From the NCBI RefSeq assembly GCF_001677435.1, contig NZ_CP016268.1, forward strand, positions 1,353,001-1,417,000: DNA of 64,000 bases, in the 5' to 3' direction. Source of the DNA: Woeseia oceani (GTDB lineage: Bacteria > Pseudomonadota > Gammaproteobacteria > Steroidobacterales > Woeseiaceae). Under the pieces are notes generated by a model. The model worked only from the letters and a program-made list of their open reading frames with translations, was not told the origin of the DNA and ran no database searches. The position numbers and the translations under genes are program-made. This document shows positions 1-8,809 of the stretch, piece by piece (the first letter of the stretch is position 1; each line of letters starts with the position of its first letter).

Positions 1-513
1 TTTACGTTGTTGATGATTTTCGCCTACATCATGTTTCGCTTTCAGTGGAAGTTCGCGGCTGGTGCTGTCGCGGCACTGGCCCATGACATCATCGTGACGC
101 TGGGATTCTTTTCGTTTTTCCACTGGCCATTTGATCTCACTGTTGTCGCGGCGGTGCTGGCGGTGGTCGGCTACTCGTTGAACGACACCGTCGTGGTATT
201 TGATCGCATCAGGGAGAACTTCTTCCGGCTGCGCGGTACCTCGGCAGAAGAGGTCATGAATATTTCGATCAATGAAACCCTGGCGCGAACGGTCATAACC
301 GGGCTGACGACACTGGTCGTGCTGGCGGCGTTGTTGTTTCTTGGTGGCGAATCCGTTGGTCCGTTTTCACTGGCGCTGATCGTCGGCATTCTTGTCGGTA
401 CCTACTCGTCGATTTACATGGCGAGTGCGACGGCGCTGATGCTGGAGGTAACGGCGGTCGACCTGATGCCACCGCAGGACGACGGCGGCGAACTGGTGGA
501 CGACCTGCCTTAG
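1..513 (+). CDS. secF: Protein translocase subunit SecF (3' part)
   Basis: C-terminal 170 residues of SecF, the inner-membrane partner of SecD that uses the proton-motive force to pull secreted proteins across the membrane after SecYEG/SecA translocation. The frame is open to the window's left edge, so the 5' end is missing. Visible are hydrophobic membrane segments and the SecF signature around residues 55-75 of the fragment, including NDTVVVFDRIREN. The tail is short and acidic, as expected for the cytoplasmic C-terminus. A GC-rich hairpin without a T-run fills the 24 bases to the convergent suhB gene. Confident family call. Confidence 0.95.
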   Translation, partial: FTLLMIFAYIMFRFQWKFAAGAVAALAHDIIVTLGFFSFFHWPFDLTVVAAVLAVVGYSLNDTVVVFDRIRENFFRLRGTSAEEVMNISINETLARTVITGLTTLVVLAALLFLGGESVGPFSLALIVGILVGTYSSIYMASATALMLEVTAVDLMPPQDDGGELVDDLP

Positions 514-537
514 CCCTGTCAGGCGCGGCCTGCCGGG
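514..537. terminator. Possible hairpin between convergent secF and suhB
   Basis: The whole space between the secF stop and the suhB stop is an inverted repeat: CAGGC-GCG-GCCTG at the core, flanked by partly complementary C- and G-rich arms. There is no T-run on either side, so it is at best a weak or factor-assisted bidirectional terminator. Confidence 0.3.
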
Positions 538-1341
538 TCAGCTCGTAGCAAACATCGTCTTGATGTCATTGCTGAACAGGCGCGCCATGCCGCTGTAGAT
601 CTTGGGCGTGGCGGCCAGTACGTGGCCGGACTCAAGGAAGTTTTCGCTGCCATCAAGGCCGGAGATAATGCCGCCCGCTTCGCGAATCAATAATGCGCCG
701 GCGGCAATATCCCAGGACTTCAGCCCGGTTTCCCAGAAGCCGTCCAGCCGCCCGGCGGCGACGTAGCACAGATCGAGCGCGGCAGAACCGGCGCGGCGCA
801 CACCGGAAGTGGCTTGCAGCGATTTCTGCAGCATCTTCAGGTACGGCTCAAGTGCCAGATTGGAGTCACGATAGGGAAAGCCGGTGCCGAGCAATGCGCG
901 TTCCATGTTGCTTTGACGGCTGACCCGGATGCGGCGTCCGTCAAGCTGCGCACCGGCTCCGCGGGAGGCCGTAAACAGCTCCTGGCGCAACGGATCGTAG
1001 ACGGCGGCGTGCTCCGGCCGACCGTTGTGCAGGACGGCAATGGAGACACAAAAGACCGGAAAGCCGTGCAGAAAATTCGTTGTGCCGTCGAGCGGGTCGA
1101 TCACCCAGACATACTCCGACTCGCCGTGTTGCCCGCTTTCTTCGGCAAGTATGGCGTGGTCCGGGTAGTGCTTTTGGATGGTCTCGATCACGGCCCGCTC
1201 GGCGGTGCGATCGGCTTCACTGACGAAATCGTTGCGGCCTTTTTGTTCGACCTTTATTTTGTCGAGCTTGTTCAGACTGCGTACCAGGGTATCGCCGCCG
1301 CGACGTGCCGCCATGATCGCGACATTAAGCAATGCGTGCAT
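538..1341 (-). CDS. suhB: Inositol-1-monophosphatase family protein SuhB
   Basis: 267 residues, the normal length. SuhB hydrolyses inositol monophosphate using Mg2+ and in enteric bacteria also joins the rRNA transcription antitermination complex. The metal-binding signatures are intact: EE at residues 67-68, DPLDGTTNF from 82, and WDIAAG from 210 followed by REAGG. It is transcribed away from trmJ across a 137-bp divergent spacer, the same arrangement as in enteric bacteria, and converges on secF. Confidence 0.95.
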   Translation of the reverse strand: MHALLNVAIMAARRGGDTLVRSLNKLDKIKVEQKGRNDFVSEADRTAERAVIETIQKHYPDHAILAEESGQHGESEYVWVIDPLDGTTNFLHGFPVFCVSIAVLHNGRPEHAAVYDPLRQELFTASRGAGAQLDGRRIRVSRQSNMERALLGTGFPYRDSNLALEPYLKMLQKSLQATSGVRRAGSAALDLCYVAAGRLDGFWETGLKSWDIAAGALLIREAGGIISGLDGSENFLESGHVLAATPKIYSGMARLFSNDIKTMFATS

Positions 1342-1478
1342 CGTTAGATTCCGTCAGATTAGAAAAGAGCGTGGTATTGCTGGCGAGTCGCCAGCACAGG
1401 CGCGATAGAATAACAGACACCGGCCTCCGGCCATATCAGGAATTGTCCTGCCAGCAGGGACATCAAAAGGCATCAGCA

Positions 1479-2201
1479 ATGGACGTGCGCATAATCTTGG
1501 TTGGAACTACCCATCCGGGGAACATCGGAGCCTGCGCCAGGGCGATGAAAAATATGGGCTTGTCGGACCTCATGCTGGTTCGTCCGCGGCATTTTCCGCA
1601 CGAGGATGCGACCGCCAGGGCATCCGGCGCCACCGATATTCTGGATGCCGTTCGGGTCGTCGAAAATCTCGATGAGGCATTGCTGGACTGCGTATACGTT
1701 GCGGGGGCGAGTGCCCGCTCGCGAACCATAGGCTGGCCAAGTTTCACGCCGCGTGACTGCGCTGCAAGGTTGTTGAAAGAAGCGCAGACCGGCAAGGTTG
1801 CCGCCGTTTTCGGGCCGGAAAAGTCCGGGTTGACCAACGAAGATCTTGACCGTTGTCACGCATTGCTGACGATCCCGACCGACCCCGGCTTCAGTTCGCT
1901 CAACCTGGCGATGGCCGTGCAGATCCTGACCTACGAATTGCGGGTGGCCACACTGGACGGTCCGCCGCCGGTCTACGAGCCGGAAGCCCCGCTCGCCTCC
2001 GGAGAGGACCTTGAACACTTCTACAGTCACCTGGAGCAGGTATTGATCGACAGTGGTTTCATGGACCCGGAAAATCCACGTCACCTCATGCGGCGGCTGC
2101 GACGCTTGTTCATCCGCGCAGAACCAGATCGTAATGAAATCAATATATTACGGGGTATATTTGCGTCTTTGGATCCACGCAAGCCGGGCCAGAAGTCGTG
2201 A
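1479..2201 (+). CDS. trmJ: tRNA (cytidine/uridine-2'-O-)-methyltransferase TrmJ
   Basis: 240 residues. SPOUT-family enzyme that 2'-O-methylates position 32 of several tRNAs with S-adenosylmethionine. The N-terminal 'ILVGTTHPGNIGACARAMKN' segment and the knotted C-terminal SAM-binding part (FGPEKSGLTNED, then SLNLAMAVQI) are present. The frame stays open upstream, but the ATG at 1479 matches the conserved N-terminus. Its stop overlaps a GTG of the following cysteine desulfurase frame, so the two are probably co-transcribed. In enteric bacteria iscR would follow; here it is absent. Confidence 0.94.
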   Translation: MDVRIILVGTTHPGNIGACARAMKNMGLSDLMLVRPRHFPHEDATARASGATDILDAVRVVENLDEALLDCVYVAGASARSRTIGWPSFTPRDCAARLLKEAQTGKVAAVFGPEKSGLTNEDLDRCHALLTIPTDPGFSSLNLAMAVQILTYELRVATLDGPPPVYEPEAPLASGEDLEHFYSHLEQVLIDSGFMDPENPRHLMRRLRRLFIRAEPDRNEINILRGIFASLDPRKPGQKS

Positions 2202-2218
2202 CAAATGAGCTTGGAGTG

Positions 2219-3382
2219 ATGCCGGTTTACCTTGATCACGCCGCCACCACGCGGGTGGCGCCAGAGGTTGTGGCGGCCATGAATGATTGCCTCCGTGACC
2301 CGCTGGCATTCGCGAATCCGTCGTCGCTGCACATTGCCGGACGCACTGCCGCGGCCAAGGAGCGGGAGGCCAGGACCACTGTGGCCGGGCTCCTGAATGT
2401 TGCCCCGCGCGACCTGATCTGGACCTCGGGTGCCACGGAGTCGGACAATCTGGCCATCATCGGCGGCGCGCGCTTTCGCGCACACCGCGGTCGGCATCTC
2501 ATTACCATGCGCACGGAGCACAAAGCCGTCGTTGACGCCTTTAGGGCGCTGGAGAAAGAAGCGTTCGAGGTGAGCTGGCTGAGCCCGGGTCCTGACGGGA
2601 TGCTGGATCTCGCTGAGCTCGTCGATGCGTTCCGTGAGGACACGCAGCTGGTTTCGGTCATGCACGTCAACAACGAGACCGGGGTCGTGCAGGATATCGC
2701 CGCGATTGGTCAGCTGTGCCGCGAGCGCGACGTATTGTTTCATTGCGATGCCGCACAATCGGTTGGCAAGTTGCCGCTGGATCTGGCGGAACTGCCGATC
2801 GATCTGTTGTCGATGACGGCACACAAATTCCATGGCCCGCCCGGCATCGGTGCGCTGTATATTGCGCCGCGCACCGGCTGCAGCGTGCAACCTCTGCTGT
2901 TTGGGGGCGGCCAGCAACGCCGTTTGCGGCCGGGCACACTGCCGATTCCGCTCATTGTGGGCTGCGGGGCGGCGGCCGGGCTGGCAGCCGAACGTCACGA
3001 TGACGACTTGCGCCACGTGCGGGGCCTCTACCAGCAATTGTGGTCTGAACTCCAGGGCGTGCCGGGGCTGCACCTGAACGGCAATGCTCACAGCCATTAT
3101 CCGGGGATCCTGAACGTCAGCGCGGATGGCGTGGAGGGCGAGAGTCTGCGGTTGCTGCTTGAACCGCTGTGCGTTGCCAGCGGCTCGGCATGCAATTCGC
3201 AAAGTGCGGAGCCCTCGTACGTGCTGCGTGCTCTGGGCCGGTCGGCCGAACTCGCTGAAAGCGCCATTCGCTTCAGTTTCGGCCGCGAAACCCGCCCGGC
3301 AGACATCGAATTCGCCAGCCTGACGTATCGCCAGGCGATCGGGCGTTTGCGCGCCTTGCTACCTGCGGCGTGCAAGCGGTGA
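2219..3382 (+). CDS. iscS: Cysteine desulfurase (IscS/NifS family)
   Basis: 387 residues from this ATG. A GTG at 2198 that overlaps the trmJ stop would add 7 residues, but 'MPVYLDHAATT' is the conserved family N-terminus. PLP-dependent enzyme that removes sulfur from cysteine and passes it on as a persulfide for Fe-S clusters and tRNA thiolation. Visible are His101, Asp177, the PLP lysine in AHKFHG (Lys203), and the mobile catalytic cysteine in SGSACNS (Cys325). The long Cys loop is the group I (IscS/NifS) type. Downstream are an IscU-like and an IscA gene, so this is the sulfur donor of a reduced isc operon. Confidence 0.92.
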   Translation: MPVYLDHAATTRVAPEVVAAMNDCLRDPLAFANPSSLHIAGRTAAAKEREARTTVAGLLNVAPRDLIWTSGATESDNLAIIGGARFRAHRGRHLITMRTEHKAVVDAFRALEKEAFEVSWLSPGPDGMLDLAELVDAFREDTQLVSVMHVNNETGVVQDIAAIGQLCRERDVLFHCDAAQSVGKLPLDLAELPIDLLSMTAHKFHGPPGIGALYIAPRTGCSVQPLLFGGGQQRRLRPGTLPIPLIVGCGAAAGLAAERHDDDLRHVRGLYQQLWSELQGVPGLHLNGNAHSHYPGILNVSADGVEGESLRLLLEPLCVASGSACNSQSAEPSYVLRALGRSAELAESAIRFSFGRETRPADIEFASLTYRQAIGRLRALLPAACKR

Positions 3383-3759
3383 CAGTGGATCCCTATCATT
3401 ACAGCGAGCGAGTGCGGACACTGTTCGGCCGTCTGGCGCATGCGGGCTGCGTGCCGGGCACCTACATTGAAATAGCGCGCGGTGGCATGCATATCGAACT
3501 AAGCGCTCAGGTATCGGGTACCCGGCTACGCGCATTACGCTTCCGGGCATTCGCCTGCCCGCACCTGCTGGCGGCGGCTGAGGCCTTCTGTGAGGAATTC
3601 GAAGGCCGAACGGTCGAGGATCTGCGACAATACTCGGCCAGCCAGGCAATTGCCCGGCTGGGGATTCCGCTTGAAAAGACCGGGCGAATTCTGCTACTTG
3701 AAGACGCAATTGCGGCGCTACGGGACAGGCTTCCGGGGCCGCCGGAACAGGCAAACTGA
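3370..3759 (+). CDS. Atypical IscU/NifU-N-like Fe-S scaffold protein
   Basis: Up to 129 residues from a GTG that overlaps the desulfurase 3' end; further in-frame GTGs at 3379 and 3385 are possible starts. The fold signature is IscU-like: a beta-rich middle (GGMHIELSAQVSG...RALRFRAFACPHL), a helix, and a C-terminal LLEDAIAALRDRL that matches the IscU LAEDAI end. However, by eye alignment two of the three cluster-binding cysteines of IscU are missing. The CGD loop reads RGG and the HCS loop reads GRI; only Cys63 lies at a canonical ligand position. Cys27 and Cys74 lie elsewhere. It may hold or transfer clusters differently, or act as an accessory to the desulfurase. Confidence 0.75.
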   Translation: MQAVTVDPYHYSERVRTLFGRLAHAGCVPGTYIEIARGGMHIELSAQVSGTRLRALRFRAFACPHLLAAAEAFCEEFEGRTVEDLRQYSASQAIARLGIPLEKTGRILLLEDAIAALRDRLPGPPEQAN

Positions 3760-3769
3760 CAGAAGGCAT

Positions 3770-4093
3770 ATGGCACTATCACTGACTCAACCCGCTGCAG
3801 AGCGGGTAAAAAACTACCTCAATCAGCGCGGTAAGGGCTTTGGATTGCGCGTCGGCGTGAAAAAGACCGGCTGCAATGGTTTCGCCTACATCGTGAATTA
3901 CGCGGATGCGGCGGACGAGGGCGACGAGGTCTTCGAGGACCGCGGCGTCAAGCTGGTCGTGGATCACAAGAGCCTGGCGCTCATCGACGGCACCGAAATC
4001 GACTTCGTCAAAGACGGTCTCAACGAGGCATTTCGCTTCAGAAACCCGAATGTCACTGGCGAATGTGGCTGCGGCGAGAGCTTCAGCGTCTAA
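3770..4093 (+). CDS. iscA: Fe-S cluster A-type carrier (IscA/ErpA family)
   Basis: 107 residues, the usual HesB/IscA length. A-type carriers receive clusters or iron and deliver them to [4Fe-4S] target enzymes. The three ligand cysteines are in place: Cys35 in TGCNGFAY and Cys99/Cys101 in the C-terminal ECGCGESF. The start ATG follows AGAAGG with a short spacing, and the gene is 10 bases after the IscU-like gene. In canonical isc operons hscB, hscA and fdx would follow; here ndk comes next. Confidence 0.92.
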   Translation: MALSLTQPAAERVKNYLNQRGKGFGLRVGVKKTGCNGFAYIVNYADAADEGDEVFEDRGVKLVVDHKSLALIDGTEIDFVKDGLNEAFRFRNPNVTGECGCGESFSV

Positions 4094-4224
4094 GGCGCGT
4101 TGCCTGCCACCATTAATCCAAGTAAAATTCAAGGCTTACGTTCGGCGGCCAGACCGGCTCGCCGGACTATTGCGCGGCACGCGCATTCGTCCCTCATTAC
4201 CCAGACCATGTAAGGAATCCCAGT

Positions 4225-4656
4225 ATGTCCGTTGAGCAAACGCTCTCGATTATCAAACCCGATGGTGTTCAGAAAAACCTGATCGGCGAAATTTACTCAC
4301 GCTTTGAAAAAGCGGGACTGCGAATCGTCGCTGCCAAGATGATGCATTTGAGCAAAGAACAGGCTGGTGAGTTCTACGCTGTGCACAAGGAGCGTCCGTT
4401 CTTCAATGACCTCGTCAACTACATGACGTCAGGTCCGGTCATGGTGCAGGCGCTGGAAGGTGAGTTGGCCGTCAATGTGAATCGCGATCTGATGGGCGCG
4501 ACCAATCCGGCTGATGCGGATGACGGCACGATTCGCTCGGACTTCGCGGACAGTATTGAAGAAAATATCGTGCACGGTTCGGACGCCGTCGAAACTGCTG
4601 CGGCAGAGATACGCTTTTTCTTCGGTAGCGACGGCATCTGCCCGAGGACCCGCTAG
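4225..4656 (+). CDS. ndk: Nucleoside diphosphate kinase
   Basis: 143 residues. Transfers the gamma-phosphate of ATP to NDPs through a phosphohistidine, balancing NTP and dNTP pools. Landmarks are [10 protein letters not shown] near the N-terminus, the nucleotide-binding GATNPADA, the Arg in GTIRSDFA, and catalytic His117 in NIVHGSD. RBS AAGGAA precedes the ATG. It begins the conserved ndk-rlmN-pilW-rodZ-hisS-yfgM-bamB-der series. Confidence 0.97.
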   Translation: MSVEQTLSIIKPDGVQKNLIGEIYSRFEKAGLRIVAAKMMHLSKEQAGEFYAVHKERPFFNDLVNYMTSGPVMVQALEGELAVNVNRDLMGATNPADADDGTIRSDFADSIEENIVHGSDAVETAAAEIRFFFGSDGICPRTR

Positions 4657-4676
4657 GGTTTCCTGCCTGTCCCGTG

Positions 4677-5783
4677 ATGAACGCCAACCCGCAAAAAACC
4701 AATTTGCTCGGACTGCCGCAAAGCAGTCTTGAGGCGTTCATTGCGGACATGGGCGAGAAACCGTTTCGCACGCGCCAGTTGATGCAGTGGATGTACCAGC
4801 GTGGCGCGCGCGATTTCGCGGACATGACCGACTTGTCGAAAAAGTTGCGTGAGCGGCTGGAATCGACAGCTGTCATAGAAGGCCCGACCGTGATGAGCGA
4901 GCAGGCGTCGTCCGATGGTACGGTCAAATGGCTGTTTGTTTCCGGTGCGGGGCAGGCCGTCGAAACTGTTTTCATTCCGGAACCGACCCGCGGCACGCTT
5001 TGCATCTCGTCGCAGGTAGGTTGTGCGCTGGATTGTGCGTTTTGCGCGACCGGCGCGCAGGGCTTTAATCGCAATCTGACCACCGCAGAAATTCTGGGCC
5101 AGGTCAGTCACGCGAACAGTGTGTTGCCGCCGCGCCCCAACGGCGATCCGGCGGTCAGCAATGTCGTCTTCATGGGCATGGGCGAGCCACTGGCGAATTA
5201 CCGAAACGTGTTGCCGGCCATCAAGTTGCTGGTGTCAGACAATGCCTACGGGTTGTCACGCCGACGCGTCACGCTGAGTACTTCGGGTATCGTGCCGCAT
5301 ATCGAACGGCTGGGGGATGATTGCAACGTCGCGCTGGCGGTTTCCCTGCATGCACCGAATGACGCATTGCGCGACAAGTTGGTGCCCATCAATCGTGTAC
5401 ACCCGATCGCCGAGTTACTGGAAGCCTGCTGGCGTTACGCTGACAAGCATTCCCGGCGGTTTATTACTTTCGAATACGTCATGCTGCGCGATGTCAATGA
5501 CAGCGTGCAGCACGCAGAAGAATTATCAGCGCTGTTGCGGGGCAAGCCGGCCAAGGTCAATTTGATTCCGTTCAATCCGTTCGAAGGCAGCGAGTTCCGC
5601 CGGTCTGGTCGGGATACCATCGAAGCGTTTCAGAATCGACTACGAAAACATGGCATCGTGGCGACTACCCGCAAGACCCGCGGTGATGATATCGATGCCG
5701 CCTGTGGTCAACTTGCCGGCAAGGTCAAAGATCGAATCCGGGTTCGGCTCGGCGATAAAAACATCAGGGTGGCTACTGCATGA
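4677..5783 (+). CDS. rlmN: Dual-specificity rRNA/tRNA adenine-C2 methyltransferase RlmN
   Basis: 368 residues from the ATG at 4677; a GTG directly before it is in frame. Radical-SAM enzyme that methylates C2 of A2503 in 23S rRNA and A37 in tRNAs. The CxxxCxxC motif for the [4Fe-4S] cluster is Cys116-Cys120-Cys123 (GCALDCAFC). The methyl-carrying cysteine lies in [11 protein letters not shown] near the C-terminus. [13 protein letters not shown] and the [10 protein letters not shown] segment are also typical. The 3' end overlaps pilW by 4 bases (ATGA). Confidence 0.97.
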   Translation: MNANPQKTNLLGLPQSSLEAFIADMGEKPFRTRQLMQWMYQRGARDFADMTDLSKKLRERLESTAVIEGPTVMSEQASSDGTVKWLFVSGAGQAVETVFIPEPTRGTLCISSQVGCALDCAFCATGAQGFNRNLTTAEILGQVSHANSVLPPRPNGDPAVSNVVFMGMGEPLANYRNVLPAIKLLVSDNAYGLSRRRVTLSTSGIVPHIERLGDDCNVALAVSLHAPNDALRDKLVPINRVHPIAELLEACWRYADKHSRRFITFEYVMLRDVNDSVQHAEELSALLRGKPAKVNLIPFNPFEGSEFRRSGRDTIEAFQNRLRKHGIVATTRKTRGDDIDAACGQLAGKVKDRIRVRLGDKNIRVATA

Positions 5784-6538
5784 CAATTCGGATTGGAGTT
5801 CTTCTCGCGCTCGTGTTGCTGCTGAACGCGTGTGTCTCCACCACGACGGGCAGACCGCGCGCGGAGCCCAAATCGTCCGCGGAAGCGGCTGCACAGTACT
5901 ATCAACTCGGCGCACGTTATTACCGCAACGGTACTTACGAGCTGGCCCGTGACCGTCTGCTGCGTGCGATCGAACTCGACCCGAAACTGGCTGTCGCGCA
6001 ATCGACGCTGGCATTGACCTATGTCGGTCTCGAGAATCCGCGGCTTGCTGAGCAGCACTTCGATCGTGCCGTTCGTCTGGCACCGGACGATGTCGATGTG
6101 CGGAATTCCTATGCTGTGTTTCTTTGCCAGCAGAAGCGCTATGACGATGCTCACGAGCAGTTTCAACGCTTGCGACGGGCAACGATAAATGATCGCCCCG
6201 AGGTCATGCTGACCAACGGTGGGGTCTGCATGGCGCAAAAACCCGACTATGCACTGGCAGAAAGCTATTTTCGCGATGCCCTGGAATTCAAGCCGGGCTA
6301 CGCCGAAGCTTTGTTGCAGATGACCTTGTTGAAGAGAGCGCAAGGTGAAGATCTTGCGTCCCGTGCCTTCTTGCAGCGTTATCTCGCAAGCAACCCGCCA
6401 ACGCCGACCATCTTGTGGCTGGGTGTAGAGATCGAGCGCACGATTGGCGATGAGCGCGCCCGCAGCGAATTCGAGACACGCCTGTTGCGTGAGTTTCCGG
6501 ATTCAGCGCAGGCCAAGCGCGTTTTGGCTGACCGCTAG
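5780..6538 (+). CDS. pilW: Type IV pilus biogenesis/stability lipoprotein PilW (PilF)
   Basis: 252 residues. Lipoprotein signal peptide with lipobox LLNAC (Cys18), then TPR repeats of the '[19 protein letters not shown]' type over most of the chain. PilW/PilF is the outer-membrane pilotin that helps the PilQ secretin assemble. Position between rlmN and rodZ and the start overlap with rlmN match the usual gammaproteobacterial order. A general TPR lipoprotein is the fallback. Confidence 0.88.
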   Translation: MTIRIGVLLALVLLLNACVSTTTGRPRAEPKSSAEAAAQYYQLGARYYRNGTYELARDRLLRAIELDPKLAVAQSTLALTYVGLENPRLAEQHFDRAVRLAPDDVDVRNSYAVFLCQQKRYDDAHEQFQRLRRATINDRPEVMLTNGGVCMAQKPDYALAESYFRDALEFKPGYAEALLQMTLLKRAQGEDLASRAFLQRYLASNPPTPTILWLGVEIERTIGDERARSEFETRLLREFPDSAQAKRVLADR

Positions 6539-6553
6539 TCGGCTGCGGCATTC

Positions 6554-7435
6554 ATGAGCGAAGAACAGCAACCTTCGGCTGACGAGCCAGCAAGCGGTCC
6601 GGTGGCCGGCGAGCGGCTGGCGGAAGCGCGGCGCCTGAAAAAGATATCACTGCCGGATATCGCCCGCGAACTGCACATTGACGAAGCGAAAGTGCAGGCG
6701 CTGGAAGAGAACCGTTTCGAAGTGCTGGGTGCACCGGTATTCGCCAAAGGCCATTTACGCAAGTATGCGGAAATGGTGGGTGTGCCGATTGATGACGTAA
6801 TTGCGGATTACTACCTGCTTAACAAATCCACTGGTGCGCCGCCGATCGTCGGCCGACCGCGCAAGCGGCAGCGCGATCTGAATCTGCTGCCCTGGTTACT
6901 ATTGATTCCTTTGTTGCTGATTTTGGGCGGCGGTTATTACTGGTGGCAAAGTCGCCCGCAAAGTGCGCCGACGCCCGCGTCCGCGCCGGTCAGCTCGCAA
7001 GGCCGCAGTCCGGTCTCGTTGCCGGCGCGCGAGCCTGCCGCTCAGGCAGAGTCAGCCGCTGCCGTTACGGAGACAGAGCCGCCACTCACGGAGCCCGCGG
7101 CACCCGCAGCAGAGCAGGGCGCTGCGCTTGCGGAGTCGCCACCGGTCACGGAAAATGCCGCGCGCACTGCGCCGTCGGTATTGGCGAGCGGCGAGCTGAC
7201 ACTGCAGCTTCAGTTCAGCGGTGATTGCTGGACCGAGGTGACTGACGGCGACGGCGAACGCCTGTTCTTTGATCTCGGTACGTCTGGCCGTACGGTGAAT
7301 CTGCGCGGCAGCGCGCCGCTGCGTGTGCTGCTGGGGAACAGCAACAATGTCAGTGTCAGCGTGAACGGCGAGCCCTACAGTATTGCTGCTGCTGACAAAC
7401 GCGGCGACACCGCACGGATGTCGATTAGTCGCTGA
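6554..7435 (+). CDS. rodZ: Cytoskeleton/cell-shape protein RodZ
   Basis: 293 residues. N-terminal helix-turn-helix of the RodZ type (residues about 15-85, with ISLPDIARELHIDE and a LRKYAEMVGV helix), a basic linker, one transmembrane segment at about residues 112-128 (WLLLIPLLLILGGGYYWW), a Pro/Ala-rich periplasmic linker, and a C-terminal beta domain (DUF4115-like: SGDCWTEVTDGDGERLF). RodZ binds MreB and organises the elongasome. It lies between pilW and hisS; ispG, present here in enteric bacteria, is missing from the locus. Confidence 0.92.
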   Translation: MSEEQQPSADEPASGPVAGERLAEARRLKKISLPDIARELHIDEAKVQALEENRFEVLGAPVFAKGHLRKYAEMVGVPIDDVIADYYLLNKSTGAPPIVGRPRKRQRDLNLLPWLLLIPLLLILGGGYYWWQSRPQSAPTPASAPVSSQGRSPVSLPAREPAAQAESAAAVTETEPPLTEPAAPAAEQGAALAESPPVTENAARTAPSVLASGELTLQLQFSGDCWTEVTDGDGERLFFDLGTSGRTVNLRGSAPLRVLLGNSNNVSVSVNGEPYSIAAADKRGDTARMSISR

Positions 7436-7489
7436 TTGCGGTCGGTCTGCGCCGGCTGCCACGATGCACCTGAACTACGGAATGACACA

Positions 7490-8755
7490 GTGAAGACCAA
7501 AGCAATTCGCGGCATGAATGACGTACTTCCAGAGGACGCGGTACTGTGGCGCCACCTGGAGACGATTGTCCGCGAACTGGTTGAATCTTACGGGTATCGT
7601 GAGATTCGGCTGCCTGTCGTCGAGTTCACCGAACTGTTCAAACGGTCGATCGGCGAAGTGACGGATATCGTCGAAAAAGAGATGTACACCTTCCTGGACC
7701 GCAACGGCGAGAGTCTCACGTTGCGACCCGAAGGCACGGCCGGGATGGTGCGCGCGGGTATCACCAACAGCCTGCTGCACAATCAACGGCAGAAACTGTG
7801 GATGACCGGACCGATGTTCCGATACGAGAAGCCGCAGAAAGGCCGCTACCGGCAATTTCACCAGATGGACGTTGAAGCGCTGGGGTACGCGGGGCCGGAT
7901 GTCGATGCCGAGCTGATTATCATGTGCGCGCGGATGTGGCAGCGGCTGGGCATTTCGCAGATTCGCCTCGAGATCAACTCGCTGGGCAACCCCGAATCAC
8001 GGGCCTTGTACCGGGAAGAACTGGTCAGCTACTTTTCAGCGGTGAAAAACAGGCTGGATGAGGATAGTATCCGCCGGCTTGAGCAGAATCCGCTGCGGAT
8101 CCTGGATAGCAAAAACCCGGATATGCAGGAAATCGTCGCCGGTGCGCCGGTGATGGTCGATTATCTGGACGACGAGTCAGCGCAACATTTCGCGACTTTG
8201 AAAACGCTGATCGCGGCGGCTGGCGTCGAGTTCACGGTAAACCCGCGCCTGGTTCGCGGTCTGGATTACTACAATCGCACGGTATTCGAATGGGTAACCG
8301 ACGTATTGGGTTCGCAGGGCGCGGTTTGCTCCGGCGGCCGTTACGACGGTCTGGTGGAAAAACTGGGTGGCAAGCCGACGCCGGCCATCGGCTGGGCCAT
8401 GGGCATTGAACGACTGGTGGCATTGTACGCGGCGTGTGGCGGCGAGGTGCCGGAAGTTGCGCCGGACGTTTACGTTGTGACCGTCGGCGAACAGGCAGCG
8501 ACAGCCGGTTTCCAACTGGTTGAGGGCTTGCGAGATGCCCTGCCGGCGTGCGCTATCGAGCTCAACATGGGGGGCGGCAGTTTCAAGTCGCAGCTCAAGC
8601 GGGCGGACAAGAGCGGTGCGGCGTACGCGGTTATCCTTGGCGACGACGAAGTCAGCGCCGGGCAAGCTGGATTGAAACCTTTACGCAGCGATGAGGACCA
8701 AACGAAGGTCCCGCAGACGCAATTGGCAGGTATTCTGGCGCAGCGCTTAGGCTGA
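7490..8755 (+). CDS. hisS: Histidyl-tRNA synthetase
   Basis: 421 residues from the GTG at 7490 (VKTKAIRGMNDVLP), which fits the conserved N-terminus; the frame is open further upstream but that part is not conserved. Class II synthetase charging tRNA-His. Visible are motif 2 (GPMFRYEKPQKGRYRQFHQMD), the histidine-specific GLDYYNRTVFE segment, and motif 3 (AIGWAMGIERL), followed by the anticodon-binding domain. Part of the hisS-yfgM-bamB-der run. Confidence 0.97.
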   Translation: MKTKAIRGMNDVLPEDAVLWRHLETIVRELVESYGYREIRLPVVEFTELFKRSIGEVTDIVEKEMYTFLDRNGESLTLRPEGTAGMVRAGITNSLLHNQRQKLWMTGPMFRYEKPQKGRYRQFHQMDVEALGYAGPDVDAELIIMCARMWQRLGISQIRLEINSLGNPESRALYREELVSYFSAVKNRLDEDSIRRLEQNPLRILDSKNPDMQEIVAGAPVMVDYLDDESAQHFATLKTLIAAAGVEFTVNPRLVRGLDYYNRTVFEWVTDVLGSQGAVCSGGRYDGLVEKLGGKPTPAIGWAMGIERLVALYAACGGEVPEVAPDVYVVTVGEQAATAGFQLVEGLRDALPACAIELNMGGGSFKSQLKRADKSGAAYAVILGDDEVSAGQAGLKPLRSDEDQTKVPQTQLAGILAQRLG

Positions 8756-8809
8756 CGACCAATTTCGACGGGTCCCGCAAAGCGGGCCGATAACAGAAAG
8801 GCAGAATTA

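Noticed and set aside
2081-3202. 373-codon minus-strand frame
   Set aside because: Antisense to the cysteine desulfurase; no recognisable motif.
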